From NCBI RefSeq assembly GCF_006210265.1, contig NZ_VCNC01000003.1:372001-436000 (forward strand): 64,000 nt of DNA. Direction: 5' to 3'. The notes beneath the pieces are model-generated. The model saw only the letters and a program-made list of their open reading frames with translations. It was not told where the DNA came from and searched no databases. Within the stretch, counting starts at the first letter, position 1, and the number at the start of each line of letters is the position of its first letter. Positions 1 to 7,548 of this stretch are shown here, in pieces. The translations under genes were made by a program, and so were the position numbers. This DNA is from Desulfovibrio sp. UCD-KL4C (GTDB lineage: Bacteria > Desulfobacterota > Desulfovibrionia > Desulfovibrionales > Desulfovibrionaceae).

Positions 1-1
1 T

Positions 2-529
2 TATTGGGCAGAACTGTGGCCTGCAAGTGTTTTACTTGGTGAATGGCTTTATCGTAATAAGTACTCAATTAAGGGCAAAAAATGTCTCGATCTTGGTTGT
101 GGTCTCGGTTTAACAGCCATTATCGGAGCATCACTTGGTGCGGACGTTGTTGCATTTGATTATGAATTTCCCCCACTTGTTTTCGCAAAAGAAAATGGAG
201 TGTTAAACGGCACTCCTTCCCCGCTTTGGTTACAAATGGATTGGCGGGAAATTGCTTTAGCCGATAGTTCATTTGATTATATATGGGGTGGGGACATCCT
301 TTATGAAAAAAGATTTTTTGATCCGCTGGAAAAATTGTTTAAACAGGTGTTGAAGCCTGGTGGAATAATTTGGATGGCTGAACCAGTGAGAGATGTTTCA
401 ACCCCTGTATGGGAACAGCTTGAAAAATTAGGCTGGAAAACATCTTTGCCTCTAACTGAAAAAGCTGCCTGTTGCAGTGCAGAAATGACAGTGAATATTC
501 GGGAAGTTGTTCCCGGAACATCTAATTAA
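2..529 (+). CDS. class I SAM-dependent methyltransferase, 5'-truncated by the window edge
   Basis: The reading frame is already open at base 2 (first residues YWAELWPAS) and stops at 527-529, leaving about 175 residues. The SAM-binding motif I appears as [10 protein letters not shown], followed by an acidic residue closing strand 2 (VVAFDYE) and a strand 4-like [11 protein letters not shown]. The WAELWPAS entry and the GGDILY segment resemble the lysine/protein methyltransferase group (METTL20/nicotinamide N-methyltransferase-like). The substrate cannot be told. The stop is 14 bases before nikR on the same strand, so the two may be cotranscribed. The true start lies outside the window. Confidence 0.8.
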   Translation, partial: YWAELWPASVLLGEWLYRNKYSIKGKKCLDLGCGLGLTAIIGASLGADVVAFDYEFPPLVFAKENGVLNGTPSPLWLQMDWREIALADSSFDYIWGGDILYEKRFFDPLEKLFKQVLKPGGIIWMAEPVRDVSTPVWEQLEKLGWKTSLPLTEKAACCSAEMTVNIREVVPGTSN

Positions 530-543
530 TATGGAGGACTAAA

Positions 544-963
544 ATGGGTAAAACTATACGCTTCGGGGTCTCTCTTGATTCAGATCTGCTGGAAAAATTT
601 GACAAGCTGTGTGATGAAAAAAGTTACCAGACCCGTTCTGAGGCCATCAGAGATCTTATCCGCAATATGTTGGTAGAAAAAGAATGGGATGAAACTGACG
701 GGCAAATGGCCGGAACTTTATCTCTGGTATACGATCATCATCAGAGTGGTCTTTCACAAAGGCTCACTGAATTGCAGCATGACAGTCACAATCTCATTAT
801 GTCCACGCTTCATGTTCATTTAGATCATGACAACTGTCTGGAAGTTATTATTTTGAAAGGTGACGGCAAGGAAATTAAAGAACTTGCTCATAGACTTATT
901 TCTACCAAAGGAGTCAAGCACGGCAAACTTGGCCTGACTACCACCGGAGAAACTCTCGTATAA
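544..963 (+). CDS. nikR: nickel-responsive transcriptional regulator NikR
   Basis: 139 residues, the normal NikR length. The N-terminal ribbon-helix-helix (about residues 1-45, beginning [20 protein letters not shown]) binds DNA. The C-terminal ACT-like domain binds Ni(II). Ligands equivalent to E. coli H76, H87, H89 and C95 are visible as H79, H90, H92 and C98, with exactly the same spacing. NikR represses nickel uptake genes when nickel is sufficient, which fits an organism relying on NiFe hydrogenases. A ribosome site (GGAGG) precedes the ATG by five bases. No nickel transporter lies in the window, so its target is elsewhere. I did not find a clear GTATGA-type operator here. Confidence 0.95.
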   Translation: MGKTIRFGVSLDSDLLEKFDKLCDEKSYQTRSEAIRDLIRNMLVEKEWDETDGQMAGTLSLVYDHHQSGLSQRLTELQHDSHNLIMSTLHVHLDHDNCLEVIILKGDGKEIKELAHRLISTKGVKHGKLGLTTTGETLV

Positions 964-1032
964 TTATTCCCGCCTCTAAGCTTTGCGGATGGATTAAATA
1001 TGGCTTCAGTATTTTGATGCCGATGGAGTAAA

Positions 1033-1800
1033 ATGGAAGACGTTCAGAACAGCCCTTCTCAAGTGGCCATGTCAATTGACCGGGTCGGAGTCCGTGACCT
1101 TACCCTGCCTCTGCTCGTGAAAGACCGTGCGGCCAAAAGTCAGAATACAATGGCTAAAGTTGCTCTTTCTGTAGATTTGCCTGCTCATTTTAAGGGTACG
1201 CATATGAGTAGGTTTATTGAAGCTCTTGAAGATTGGTCAGAAGAACTCGACTATGAGAGTTTTTTTAATCTTTTGAATGAGATATTGAAAAGGCTTGAAG
1301 CTAAAAGTGCCCATGCAGAACTCTGTTTTCCCTTTTGCTTGCAAAAGACGTCTCCCGTCAGCGGTCGCAAAGGTTTTATGAGTTATGACTGCTCTGTTGA
1401 GGGTGAACTTATCGGCGGTCAGCTTGAATTTACTCTCGGTGTAAAAGTTCCGGTAATGACAGTTTGTCCATGTTCTAAAGCAATAAGTGATGAAGGAGCA
1501 CACAGCCAGCGTGCTGTCGTCCATATCAAAACACGTTCAAAAGGATTTGTTTGGATAGAGGATTTGATAGAAATAGCGGAAAGCTCCGGCTCATCCCAAG
1601 TTTACTCACTTCTTAAAAGAGAAGATGAAAAATATGTGACAGAGAAATCTTTTTCAAACCCCACCTTTGTTGAAGATGTTGTGAGAAATGCCGCTAATGG
1701 TCTTGAAAAACAGTCTAAAATAACATGGTACAAAGTTGACGTGGAAAGTTTTGAATCAATTCACAATCATTGTGCTTTCGCAAGTATTGAAAAAAAATAA
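1033..1800 (+). CDS. folE2: GTP cyclohydrolase FolE2 (type IB)
   Basis: 255 residues. The enzyme converts GTP to 7,8-dihydroneopterin triphosphate, the first step of folate (and queuosine precursor) synthesis. The hallmark FolE2 segment is present as [19 protein letters not shown], with C145/C147 at the metal site. The conserved N-terminal [10 protein letters not shown] segment is also present. FolE2 is the variant that works with metals other than zinc and is often a zinc-starvation backup, but no Zur-like site was recognised here. It follows nikR by 69 bases on the same strand; whether they share a transcript is unclear. Confidence 0.93.
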   Translation: MEDVQNSPSQVAMSIDRVGVRDLTLPLLVKDRAAKSQNTMAKVALSVDLPAHFKGTHMSRFIEALEDWSEELDYESFFNLLNEILKRLEAKSAHAELCFPFCLQKTSPVSGRKGFMSYDCSVEGELIGGQLEFTLGVKVPVMTVCPCSKAISDEGAHSQRAVVHIKTRSKGFVWIEDLIEIAESSGSSQVYSLLKREDEKYVTEKSFSNPTFVEDVVRNAANGLEKQSKITWYKVDVESFESIHNHCAFASIEKK

Positions 1801-1821
1801 ATCGTACTTATATTATTTATA

Positions 1822-1853
1822 GGTAGCAGTGGAGCTTTACTCCGCTTGTTACT
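1822..1853. other. convergent intergenic hairpin
   Basis: Imperfect inverted repeat (AGTGGAG / CTCCGCT, extended by GTA / TAC) between the convergent folE2 and DUF1499 genes. It has no T-run on either strand. It could be an mRNA 3'-end stabiliser or a weak terminator. Confidence 0.35.
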
Positions 1854-1910
1854 GACAATAGCCGCTGTTGCTTCCTCGGAATTAGAGATGGGCGATGGCG
1901 GTAAATTGTT

Positions 1911-2369
1911 TTATTGATGTAAAGTCTCAAAGATTGTCCGCAGATGTTTAATTCTATTTCTATTTGCGGAAAAATCGGAATATCCGATGCGAGATGCTGA
2001 GCGAACGGCTATTTCGCCATTCTCTTCTTGGTAAAAGCATTCAAGGTCATCAACAAAGTGCATAATTCTGCTTGTAAATTCTGCGTGAAGATATGCTCCT
2101 TCTAGCATAATCACTTTACTGCCTTCCATCTGCTCAATACTTTTTTTAAGCTTTTCCATCACGATTTTGATATTGCCATGAGCTTTGAGTGGATCGATTT
2201 TATGTTCAGGATCGGTTGCCTGTGAAGAAACGCAATTAGGGCTGGATGGGCATGCTCTGAATTCTCCATTCACCACGCCGAGATTGTCAGGCTTTTTAGA
2301 GGAACAGGCAGATATAAAAAAAATTGCCAGTAGAACTAAAACACAAAGTATAATTAGTTTGTATGTCAT
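1911..2369 (-). CDS. DUF1499 family lipoprotein
   Basis: About 152 residues from the ATG at 2369. An in-frame TTG at 2405 would add 12 residues before the signal peptide and is less likely. The N-terminus is MTYKLIILCVLVLLAIFFISACSS: a hydrophobic segment ending in a lipobox-like ISAC, so a lipid-anchored exported protein. The mature part begins with the DUF1499 signature ACPSSPNCVSSQA and ends in a domain with SRIGYSDFSANRNRI. DUF1499 proteins have no established function. The gene lies downstream of the Rrf2 regulator on the same strand, with a structured 170-base gap between them. Confidence 0.8.
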   Translation of the reverse strand: MTYKLIILCVLVLLAIFFISACSSKKPDNLGVVNGEFRACPSSPNCVSSQATDPEHKIDPLKAHGNIKIVMEKLKKSIEQMEGSKVIMLEGAYLHAEFTSRIMHFVDDLECFYQEENGEIAVRSASRIGYSDFSANRNRIKHLRTIFETLHQ

Positions 2370-2446
2370 GCTGGAACAATAGGTTGTTTTTGGTGAAACA
2401 GGCAAGCTTTGAAATAAAAACTGATGGGGAAGGTGGAACTGAAATA

Positions 2447-2518
2447 CTTACGCAGTTATTGTATAAAAAAGGTTTCAACCTCTCGCAGTCTCAAGCCTTA
2501 AAGTTGGGACTGCGTAAG
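2447..2518 (-). other. mutually exclusive inverted repeats between rrf2 and the DUF1499 gene
   Basis: CTTACGCAGT (2447-2456) is a perfect inverted partner of ACTGCGTAAG (2509-2518). The segment 2484-2494 pairs with 2504-2514 over 11 positions, counting one G-U. The two pairings share 2509-2514 and so exclude each other. On the minus strand the inner hairpin is followed by a run of six T (2466-2471), as in a terminator. Possible rrf2 terminator or attenuator. Confidence 0.45.
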
Positions 2519-2539
2519 CTGTTTTCGCTGTGGACGTTC

Positions 2540-2971
2540 TTAAAGCGGGTTACTTTTAATGCAAAACACGCCTTCTTTCAGAATATCTGCTAAACTTATT
2601 TCATCCAGCGCGGCGTACATTGCTTTGCTTGCTTTGATCCAGACTTCTCGGGTAGGGCAATCATCAATTCTCTGGCAGAGTTTGTCGCTTTCCAGGCATT
2701 CTACAAGAGCCGCTTCACCTTCAAGGCTTCTAACAATAGCACCTATTGAAATGTCTTTAGGGACCATGGCTAGAGTATGTCCTCCGCCGGGACCGCGCTT
2801 ACTGGATATGAAACCGGCTTTTTTCAATTCACGAATCAGTTTCTCAAGATATTTAGTGGAAAGTCCCTGACGGCTGGCAATATCACTTATGCGCACAGGG
2901 CCTTTGTCGCAATGTGTCGCAATATCGAGCATCATTCTTGTTCCGTATCTGCTTCTGGTGGTAAGTCTCAT
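2540..2971 (-). CDS. Rrf2 family transcriptional regulator (IscR-like, putative Fe-S sensor)
   Basis: 143 residues from the ATG at 2971, preceded by AGGA at a good distance; an upstream in-frame start at 2998 has no such site. The winged-helix start MRLTTRSRYGTRMMLDIA and the recognition region GLSTKYLEKLI...GFISSKRGPGGGH are classic Rrf2. Three cysteines in the C-terminal half (C-x6-C-x5-C, within ECLESDKLC and IDDC) are in the place of the IscR [2Fe-2S] ligands, so it probably senses iron-sulfur status or redox/NO. No isc/suf or cysteine-synthesis genes are adjacent, so its targets are not evident. The next gene upstream is a divergent FAD oxidoreductase, a possible target. Confidence 0.88.
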   Translation of the reverse strand: MRLTTRSRYGTRMMLDIATHCDKGPVRISDIASRQGLSTKYLEKLIRELKKAGFISSKRGPGGGHTLAMVPKDISIGAIVRSLEGEAALVECLESDKLCQRIDDCPTREVWIKASKAMYAALDEISLADILKEGVFCIKSNPL

Positions 2972-3022
2972 AATCAGTTCCTTATTTTCTAACAGCATTA
3001 GGAAAGTAACGCAGTTCGGTCA

Positions 3023-3034
3023 AGTACTAGTGCT
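3023..3034. promoter_or_regulatory. candidate Rrf2 operator between rrf2 and the FAD oxidoreductase
   Basis: Imperfect palindrome AGTACTAGTGCT (10 of 12 symmetric) centred in the divergent intergenic region, about 50 bases upstream of the rrf2 start. Rrf2 regulators commonly autoregulate through AT-rich dyads. No consensus is known to me for this subfamily. Confidence 0.3.
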
Positions 3035-3209
3035 ATTTAAGTTCGTCTAGATTATAAGTTTTTTGCCACTGCAGATAGTAATCTTTCTCAAAAAAATAAA
3101 TTTAGGGATATATAAGTTGTTTTCTTGATTGTCTTTAGGTAGAAGCGTATATTGGGATGTTTGCGCGTCTTGCGTTGACGCTGAAAAAAAGACCAATTTG
3201 GAGAAATTT

Positions 3210-4613
3210 ATGTGTTCGAACAGTTCCGGGAAGAAAGAGTTTGATGTTATTATCGTTGGCGGTGGACCTGCTGGTCTTTTCGCTGCTTATTATCTTGGTG
3301 AAAACACAAACCTTGATATTCTTGTAATTGAAAAAGGAAAACCCTCACTTAAAAGAAATTGTCCTATAACCGGGGATCAGGAGTGCATTAAGTGCAAACC
3401 TTGTAATATCCTTTCAGGTGTAGGAGGGGCGGGACTGTTTTCAGACGGGAAACTTAATTACATACATAAGCTCGGTAAAACTGATTTAACTCAGTTTATG
3501 ACTGTTTCGAAAGCAAAAGAGCTTATTGATGAGACTGAAGAAATTTTTAATCGCTTCAACATGGACGGGAAAGTTTTTCCGACTGACATGGATGCAGCGA
3601 AAGATATTCGCAAGAATGCACTTAAAAACGGCATTGATCTTCTTCTGATTAAGCAAAAGCATCTTGGTAGTGACAACCTTCCTAATCATATTGCGGCAAT
3701 GGCTGAATATGTTAAAAAATGCGGTGTAACTTTTCATACTTCGGAAGAAGTCAAAGATATATTGATTGAAGATGGATCTCTTGCCGGAGTTATTACTAAT
3801 CTTGATGAATATCGCGCTAAAAACGTAATTCTTGCTCCCGGACGAGTAGGCTCTGAATGGATGGGGTCCCTTGCAAAGCGTCACGACCTTGCTATTACTC
3901 AGCGTGGTATAGAAGTTGGAGTGCGTGTTGAAGTCCCTGCTGATATCATGCGTGATCTTTGCAGTGTTATTTATGATCCGACCTTCTTTATCCGTACCAA
4001 TACATATGATGATCAGGTTCGTACATTCTGTACTAATCAGGGCGGTTTCATTGCTCTTGAAAACTATCAGGATTTTGTGTGTGTTAACGGCCATGCTTAT
4101 ATGGATAAAAAATCAGAAAATACGAACTTTGCCTTCCTTTCTAAAGTTGTGCTCGAAGAACCTGTGACGGATAACCATGCGTATGGCGAATCTATAGGTA
4201 AACTTGCAACTATTATCGGCGGCGGAAAACCTATTTTGCAACGTTTCGGAGATTTAAAACGCGGCCGTCGTTCAACATGGAATCGCGTTCATAATAGTTT
4301 TATTGAACCGACTATGAAGAATGTCACCTGTGGTGATATCGCGATGGCTCTTCCTGAACGCATTGTAAGAAATATTGTTGAAGGACTTGAAAAACTTAAT
4401 GAAGTTGTTCCCGGAGTGGCAAATGAAGAAACATTGCTCTATGCTCCTGAGATTAAATTCTTTTCAACACAGGTAGAAACAAGCAATATGCTTGAAACTG
4501 CCTATGAAGGCCTGTTTGTAGCAGGAGACGGTCCGGGGGTTGCCGGAAATATTGTTTCTGCTTCTGCTACCGGTATTATTCCAGCTAAAGAAATTGCTCG
4601 TAGAAACAGCTGA
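3210..4613 (+). CDS. NAD(P)/FAD-dependent oxidoreductase (COG2509 type)
   Basis: 467 residues from the ATG at 3210, which has GGAG seven bases upstream. An upstream in-frame start at 3129 would add a non-homologous leader. The dinucleotide-binding motif is VIIVGGGPAGLFAAYYL near the N-terminus, followed by VIEKGK at the adenosine-ribose-binding acidic position. A cysteine cluster (NCP...ECIKCKPCN) precedes SGVGGAGLFSDGKLNY. The C-terminal GLFVAGDGPGVAGNIVSASATG closes the flavin site. This matches the COG2509 'uncharacterized FAD-dependent dehydrogenase' family. The substrate is unknown, and the cysteine cluster hints at redox chemistry. It is transcribed divergently from rrf2. Confidence 0.85.
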   Translation: MCSNSSGKKEFDVIIVGGGPAGLFAAYYLGENTNLDILVIEKGKPSLKRNCPITGDQECIKCKPCNILSGVGGAGLFSDGKLNYIHKLGKTDLTQFMTVSKAKELIDETEEIFNRFNMDGKVFPTDMDAAKDIRKNALKNGIDLLLIKQKHLGSDNLPNHIAAMAEYVKKCGVTFHTSEEVKDILIEDGSLAGVITNLDEYRAKNVILAPGRVGSEWMGSLAKRHDLAITQRGIEVGVRVEVPADIMRDLCSVIYDPTFFIRTNTYDDQVRTFCTNQGGFIALENYQDFVCVNGHAYMDKKSENTNFAFLSKVVLEEPVTDNHAYGESIGKLATIIGGGKPILQRFGDLKRGRRSTWNRVHNSFIEPTMKNVTCGDIAMALPERIVRNIVEGLEKLNEVVPGVANEETLLYAPEIKFFSTQVETSNMLETAYEGLFVAGDGPGVAGNIVSASATGIIPAKEIARRNS

Positions 4614-4673
4614 TCAGGTTTCATGATGATGTAATTACGGCTTGTCGCCAGATATTAATATTAAGCTATATAG

Positions 4674-4709
4674 TCCGTCGAATACTAAATATATTCGGCG
4701 GATTTTTTT
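4674..4709 (+). terminator. intrinsic terminator after the FAD oxidoreductase
   Basis: 11-bp stem with one G-U (4674-4684 / 4692-4702) and a 7-nt loop, followed by seven T. Confidence 0.85.
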
Positions 4710-4879
4710 ATTCCTGAAATGATTAGTAAATGTAAAATGCGTGTGGCTATGATCTTATAATGGTGACACATATTACTGAGTATGTTACCTATTTTTAGAT
4801 TCTCTATTGTGTTATTTCTTAGCGTGACAGGTGAGAAATGAATTCTTGATGAAATGTTACAAGGCAGAGGCCCTTTATA

Positions 4880-6286
4880 ATGAGTGAATTTTCAATGGGG
4901 AAGCAGTCCACAAGTCTTATTTTTGTTTTTCTCATTTCTGCCGCCGCAGCTCTCGGAGGTTTTCTTTTCGGTTTTGATACTTCCGTCATCAACGGGGCGG
5001 TAGTTGCTTTGGGGGAACATTTTAAAGTTGGTCCTATTTTCATCGGTATGTCTGTATCGCTGGCTCTTATGGGGGCGGCGGTTGGAGCGTTGTCTTCCGG
5101 GGTAATTTCTGATCGTTATGGCAGAGTGAAGCCTATGCTGATTTCCGCGGTAATGTTTACTGCAAGCGGAATTGGGTCAGGGTTGCCATTTTCCGTTTGG
5201 GATTTTATTTTCTGGCGTTTTGTCGGCGGTGTTGGAATCGGTCTAGCCAGTGCAATTACACCTGCTTATATCGCAGAGATTTCACCGGCTCATTTGCGTG
5301 GACGATTTGGTTCTATCCAACAGTTAGCGATTGTGACTGGTATTTTTGTTGCCATGATCAGCAACTATGTATTGGTTAGGGTTGCCGGGGGATCTGCAGG
5401 CATGGATTTATGGTTTGGAGCAGAAACATGGCGTTGGATGTTTTGGACTGAAGTTCCTCCTGCACTATTATATGGTTTTGCGGCATTGCTGATACCGGAA
5501 TCACCTCGTTACTTAATAGGAACCGGATGTGAGGGGGAAGCTGAAAGTGTATTGCGCAAAGTTTTAGGAAAGAATATTCGTGAAAAAATAGAGGAAATTA
5601 AAATTTCACTTAGAGTTGATAAAGGTTCAACTTTCTCAGATTTAAAAGGTCGGTTCGGATTTTCACCTATAATATGGGTAGGGCTTGGACTTTCCGTGCT
5701 TCAACAATTCGTAGGTATTAATGTAATTTTTTATTATGGAAGTATGCTTTGGCGCAGTGTAGGGTTTTCAGAGGAACATTCATTGTGGATCACAGTGATT
5801 ACCGGAATTGTAAATATTGCAACTACGCTTTTGGCTATTGCTTTTATCGATTGTGTGGGGCGCAAACCTTTGCTTCTTGCAGGCTCAGCAGGAATGTTGT
5901 TTACTCTGGGGTTGCTTGCTTGCCTGTTTGGATACGCTCCGCTAGATGGAGCAGGGAATCCTGTTTTAAGCGGCTCTTCAGCTACAACAGCTCTTTTGGC
6001 TGCTAATCTGTATGTATTCTGTTTCGGATTTTCGTGGGGGCCTGTTGTGTGGGTTCTGCTAGGAGAAATGTTTAATAACCGCGTAAGAGCTTCGGCTCTA
6101 GCTTTAGGCGCAGGAGCACAGTGGATAGCTAACTTTTTAGTTTCAGCTTCTTTCCCATCAATGGTTGCTTGGGGCGGACTTGGAAAAACTTATTCAATTT
6201 ATGCGTTTTTTGCTGCTATTTCTTTTTTCTTTGTACTGTTTTGTGTGCGTGAAACCCGTGGGAAAGAATTGGAAGAGATGGAATAA
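4880..6286 (+). CDS. sugar porter family MFS transporter
   Basis: 468 residues, 12 predicted membrane spans. Family signatures of the sugar porter group (XylE/GalP/GLUT) are all present: the first-span GGFLFGFDTSVINGA, DRYGRVKPM between spans 2 and 3, PESPRYL after span 6, QQFVGINVIFYY in span 7, GRKPLLL between spans 8 and 9, and the C-terminal RETRGKELEEME. It probably imports a monosaccharide or polyol by proton symport. The specific sugar cannot be told. AGAGG lies upstream of the ATG. It stands alone between a terminator and the sigma-54 activator gene. A sugar porter is a little unusual for a classic sulfate reducer, though known in the group. Confidence 0.88.
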   Translation: MSEFSMGKQSTSLIFVFLISAAAALGGFLFGFDTSVINGAVVALGEHFKVGPIFIGMSVSLALMGAAVGALSSGVISDRYGRVKPMLISAVMFTASGIGSGLPFSVWDFIFWRFVGGVGIGLASAITPAYIAEISPAHLRGRFGSIQQLAIVTGIFVAMISNYVLVRVAGGSAGMDLWFGAETWRWMFWTEVPPALLYGFAALLIPESPRYLIGTGCEGEAESVLRKVLGKNIREKIEEIKISLRVDKGSTFSDLKGRFGFSPIIWVGLGLSVLQQFVGINVIFYYGSMLWRSVGFSEEHSLWITVITGIVNIATTLLAIAFIDCVGRKPLLLAGSAGMLFTLGLLACLFGYAPLDGAGNPVLSGSSATTALLAANLYVFCFGFSWGPVVWVLLGEMFNNRVRASALALGAGAQWIANFLVSASFPSMVAWGGLGKTYSIYAFFAAISFFFVLFCVRETRGKELEEME

Positions 6287-6414
6287 GGGAAAAGTCTTAT
6301 TTTAGATGTTTTTATTGTGATTTAATAACAAAAATCAACTTGCATATTGACTTTGTGTCATTTCATTGACAGTGAATATATAGACTTTCTCTCAACTGTT
6401 TAAAAAATAAGTAA

Positions 6415-6430
6415 TCCGGTTTAAACCGGA
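6415..6430. promoter_or_regulatory. perfect 16-bp palindrome upstream of the sigma-54 activator gene
   Basis: TCCGGTTTAAACCGGA is a perfect dyad 55 bases before the ATG of the activator. There is no T-run, so it is more likely an operator than a terminator. It could be an autoregulatory site. Confidence 0.4.
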
Positions 6431-6484
6431 ATGCAGTGGAACATTATTTAATCCGTTCCCCGGGTAGTAAATTTCGGAGGCCAG

Positions 6485-7501
6485 ATGGCTCTTAATCTTG
6501 ATGGAATAATAGGTAACAGTGTTACTCTCAAGGATGTTTTTAAAATCCTTGGAAAAGTTGCGCCTACTGACAGCACCGTGCTAGTGACCGGGGAGTCTGG
6601 TACGGGTAAAGAACTTATTGTCAGAGCTCTGCATCATAATAGTAAGCGCAGGGATAAACCTTTTGTTCCTGTCAACTGCGGCGCAATTCCTAGGGAATTG
6701 CTTGAATCAGAGCTCTTTGGGCATGAGAAAGGCGCCTTCACTCACGCAATCCGTTCACGGCCTGGTAGATTTGAACTGGCGGATGGCGGAACAATTTTCC
6801 TTGATGAAATAGGTGAAATGGATCTCAGCCTGCAGGTTAAGATTTTAAGAGTTTTGCAGGAAAAGGAAATTGAACGAGTCGGTGGTACACAGATCAAGAA
6901 AGTTGACGTTAGAATTGTTGCTGCAACTAATAGAGATCTGGAAGCCGAAGTCGCTGCCGGAAGGTTTCGCGAGGATCTTTTTTACCGTTTGAATGTTATT
7001 CCGATGCACCTGCCCCCCTTGCGTGAAAGGGGAGGGGATGTTCTAATTCTGGCTAAGCATTTTCTTTACAGTTTTTGTGCAGAAAAAGATAGATGCACTC
7101 TGAAACTCAATCCGGACACTGCGGATATGTTGGTTTCTTACTCCTGGCCCGGTAATGTCCGTGAGCTGGAAAATTTCATGGAAAGGCTGTCCATCCTCTG
7201 TGATGAGGATGAAGTTACACCCGATGATTTGCCTGAAAAAATATTGAAGGATGTCGGGGCTGAACCTAAAGTTAAGGTTGCGGAACTTGTTCAGCCAATA
7301 GGTTTTTCATGGCCGAATTTAGAGGATATGAACGAGCATAGTACCGATGGTCTTAAAGATTTTCTAGACCGGATTGAAGATAAAATTATTATTGAAGCTT
7401 TGCAAAAAGCAGATGGCGTAAAAAACAAGGCCGCAGAACTTCTTGGAGTTAAACGGACAACCCTCATTGAGAAAATCAAGAAAAGAAATCTGGAAGCGTA
7501 A
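6485..7501 (+). CDS. sigma-54-dependent transcriptional activator (AAA+ and Fis domains, no sensor domain)
   Basis: 338 residues. The protein starts almost directly with the AAA+ domain: Walker A GESGTGKE (residues 36-43), Walker B with IFLDEIGE (about 104-111), sensor and arginine-finger segments ([25 protein letters not shown]). It ends with a Fis-type helix-turn-helix ([20 protein letters not shown]). There is no receiver, GAF or PAS domain, so it is a PspF-like short activator, likely controlled by a partner protein or by expression. The surface loop normally GAFTGA, which touches sigma-54, reads GAFTHA here (residues 83-88). A GGAGG site precedes the ATG. The large TPR gene follows 47 bases later and is a possible operon partner. 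Confidence 0.92.
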   Translation: MALNLDGIIGNSVTLKDVFKILGKVAPTDSTVLVTGESGTGKELIVRALHHNSKRRDKPFVPVNCGAIPRELLESELFGHEKGAFTHAIRSRPGRFELADGGTIFLDEIGEMDLSLQVKILRVLQEKEIERVGGTQIKKVDVRIVAATNRDLEAEVAAGRFREDLFYRLNVIPMHLPPLRERGGDVLILAKHFLYSFCAEKDRCTLKLNPDTADMLVSYSWPGNVRELENFMERLSILCDEDEVTPDDLPEKILKDVGAEPKVKVAELVQPIGFSWPNLEDMNEHSTDGLKDFLDRIEDKIIIEALQKADGVKNKAAELLGVKRTTLIEKIKKRNLEA

Positions 7502-7548
7502 AGATTATTTTATTTTTATTTGTTGATTATGCAGGGTAGGCAAGAATA

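Noticed and set aside
3486-4094. 202-codon minus-strand frame inside the FAD oxidoreductase gene
   Set aside because: Lies wholly within a clear flavoprotein gene; composition not protein-like.
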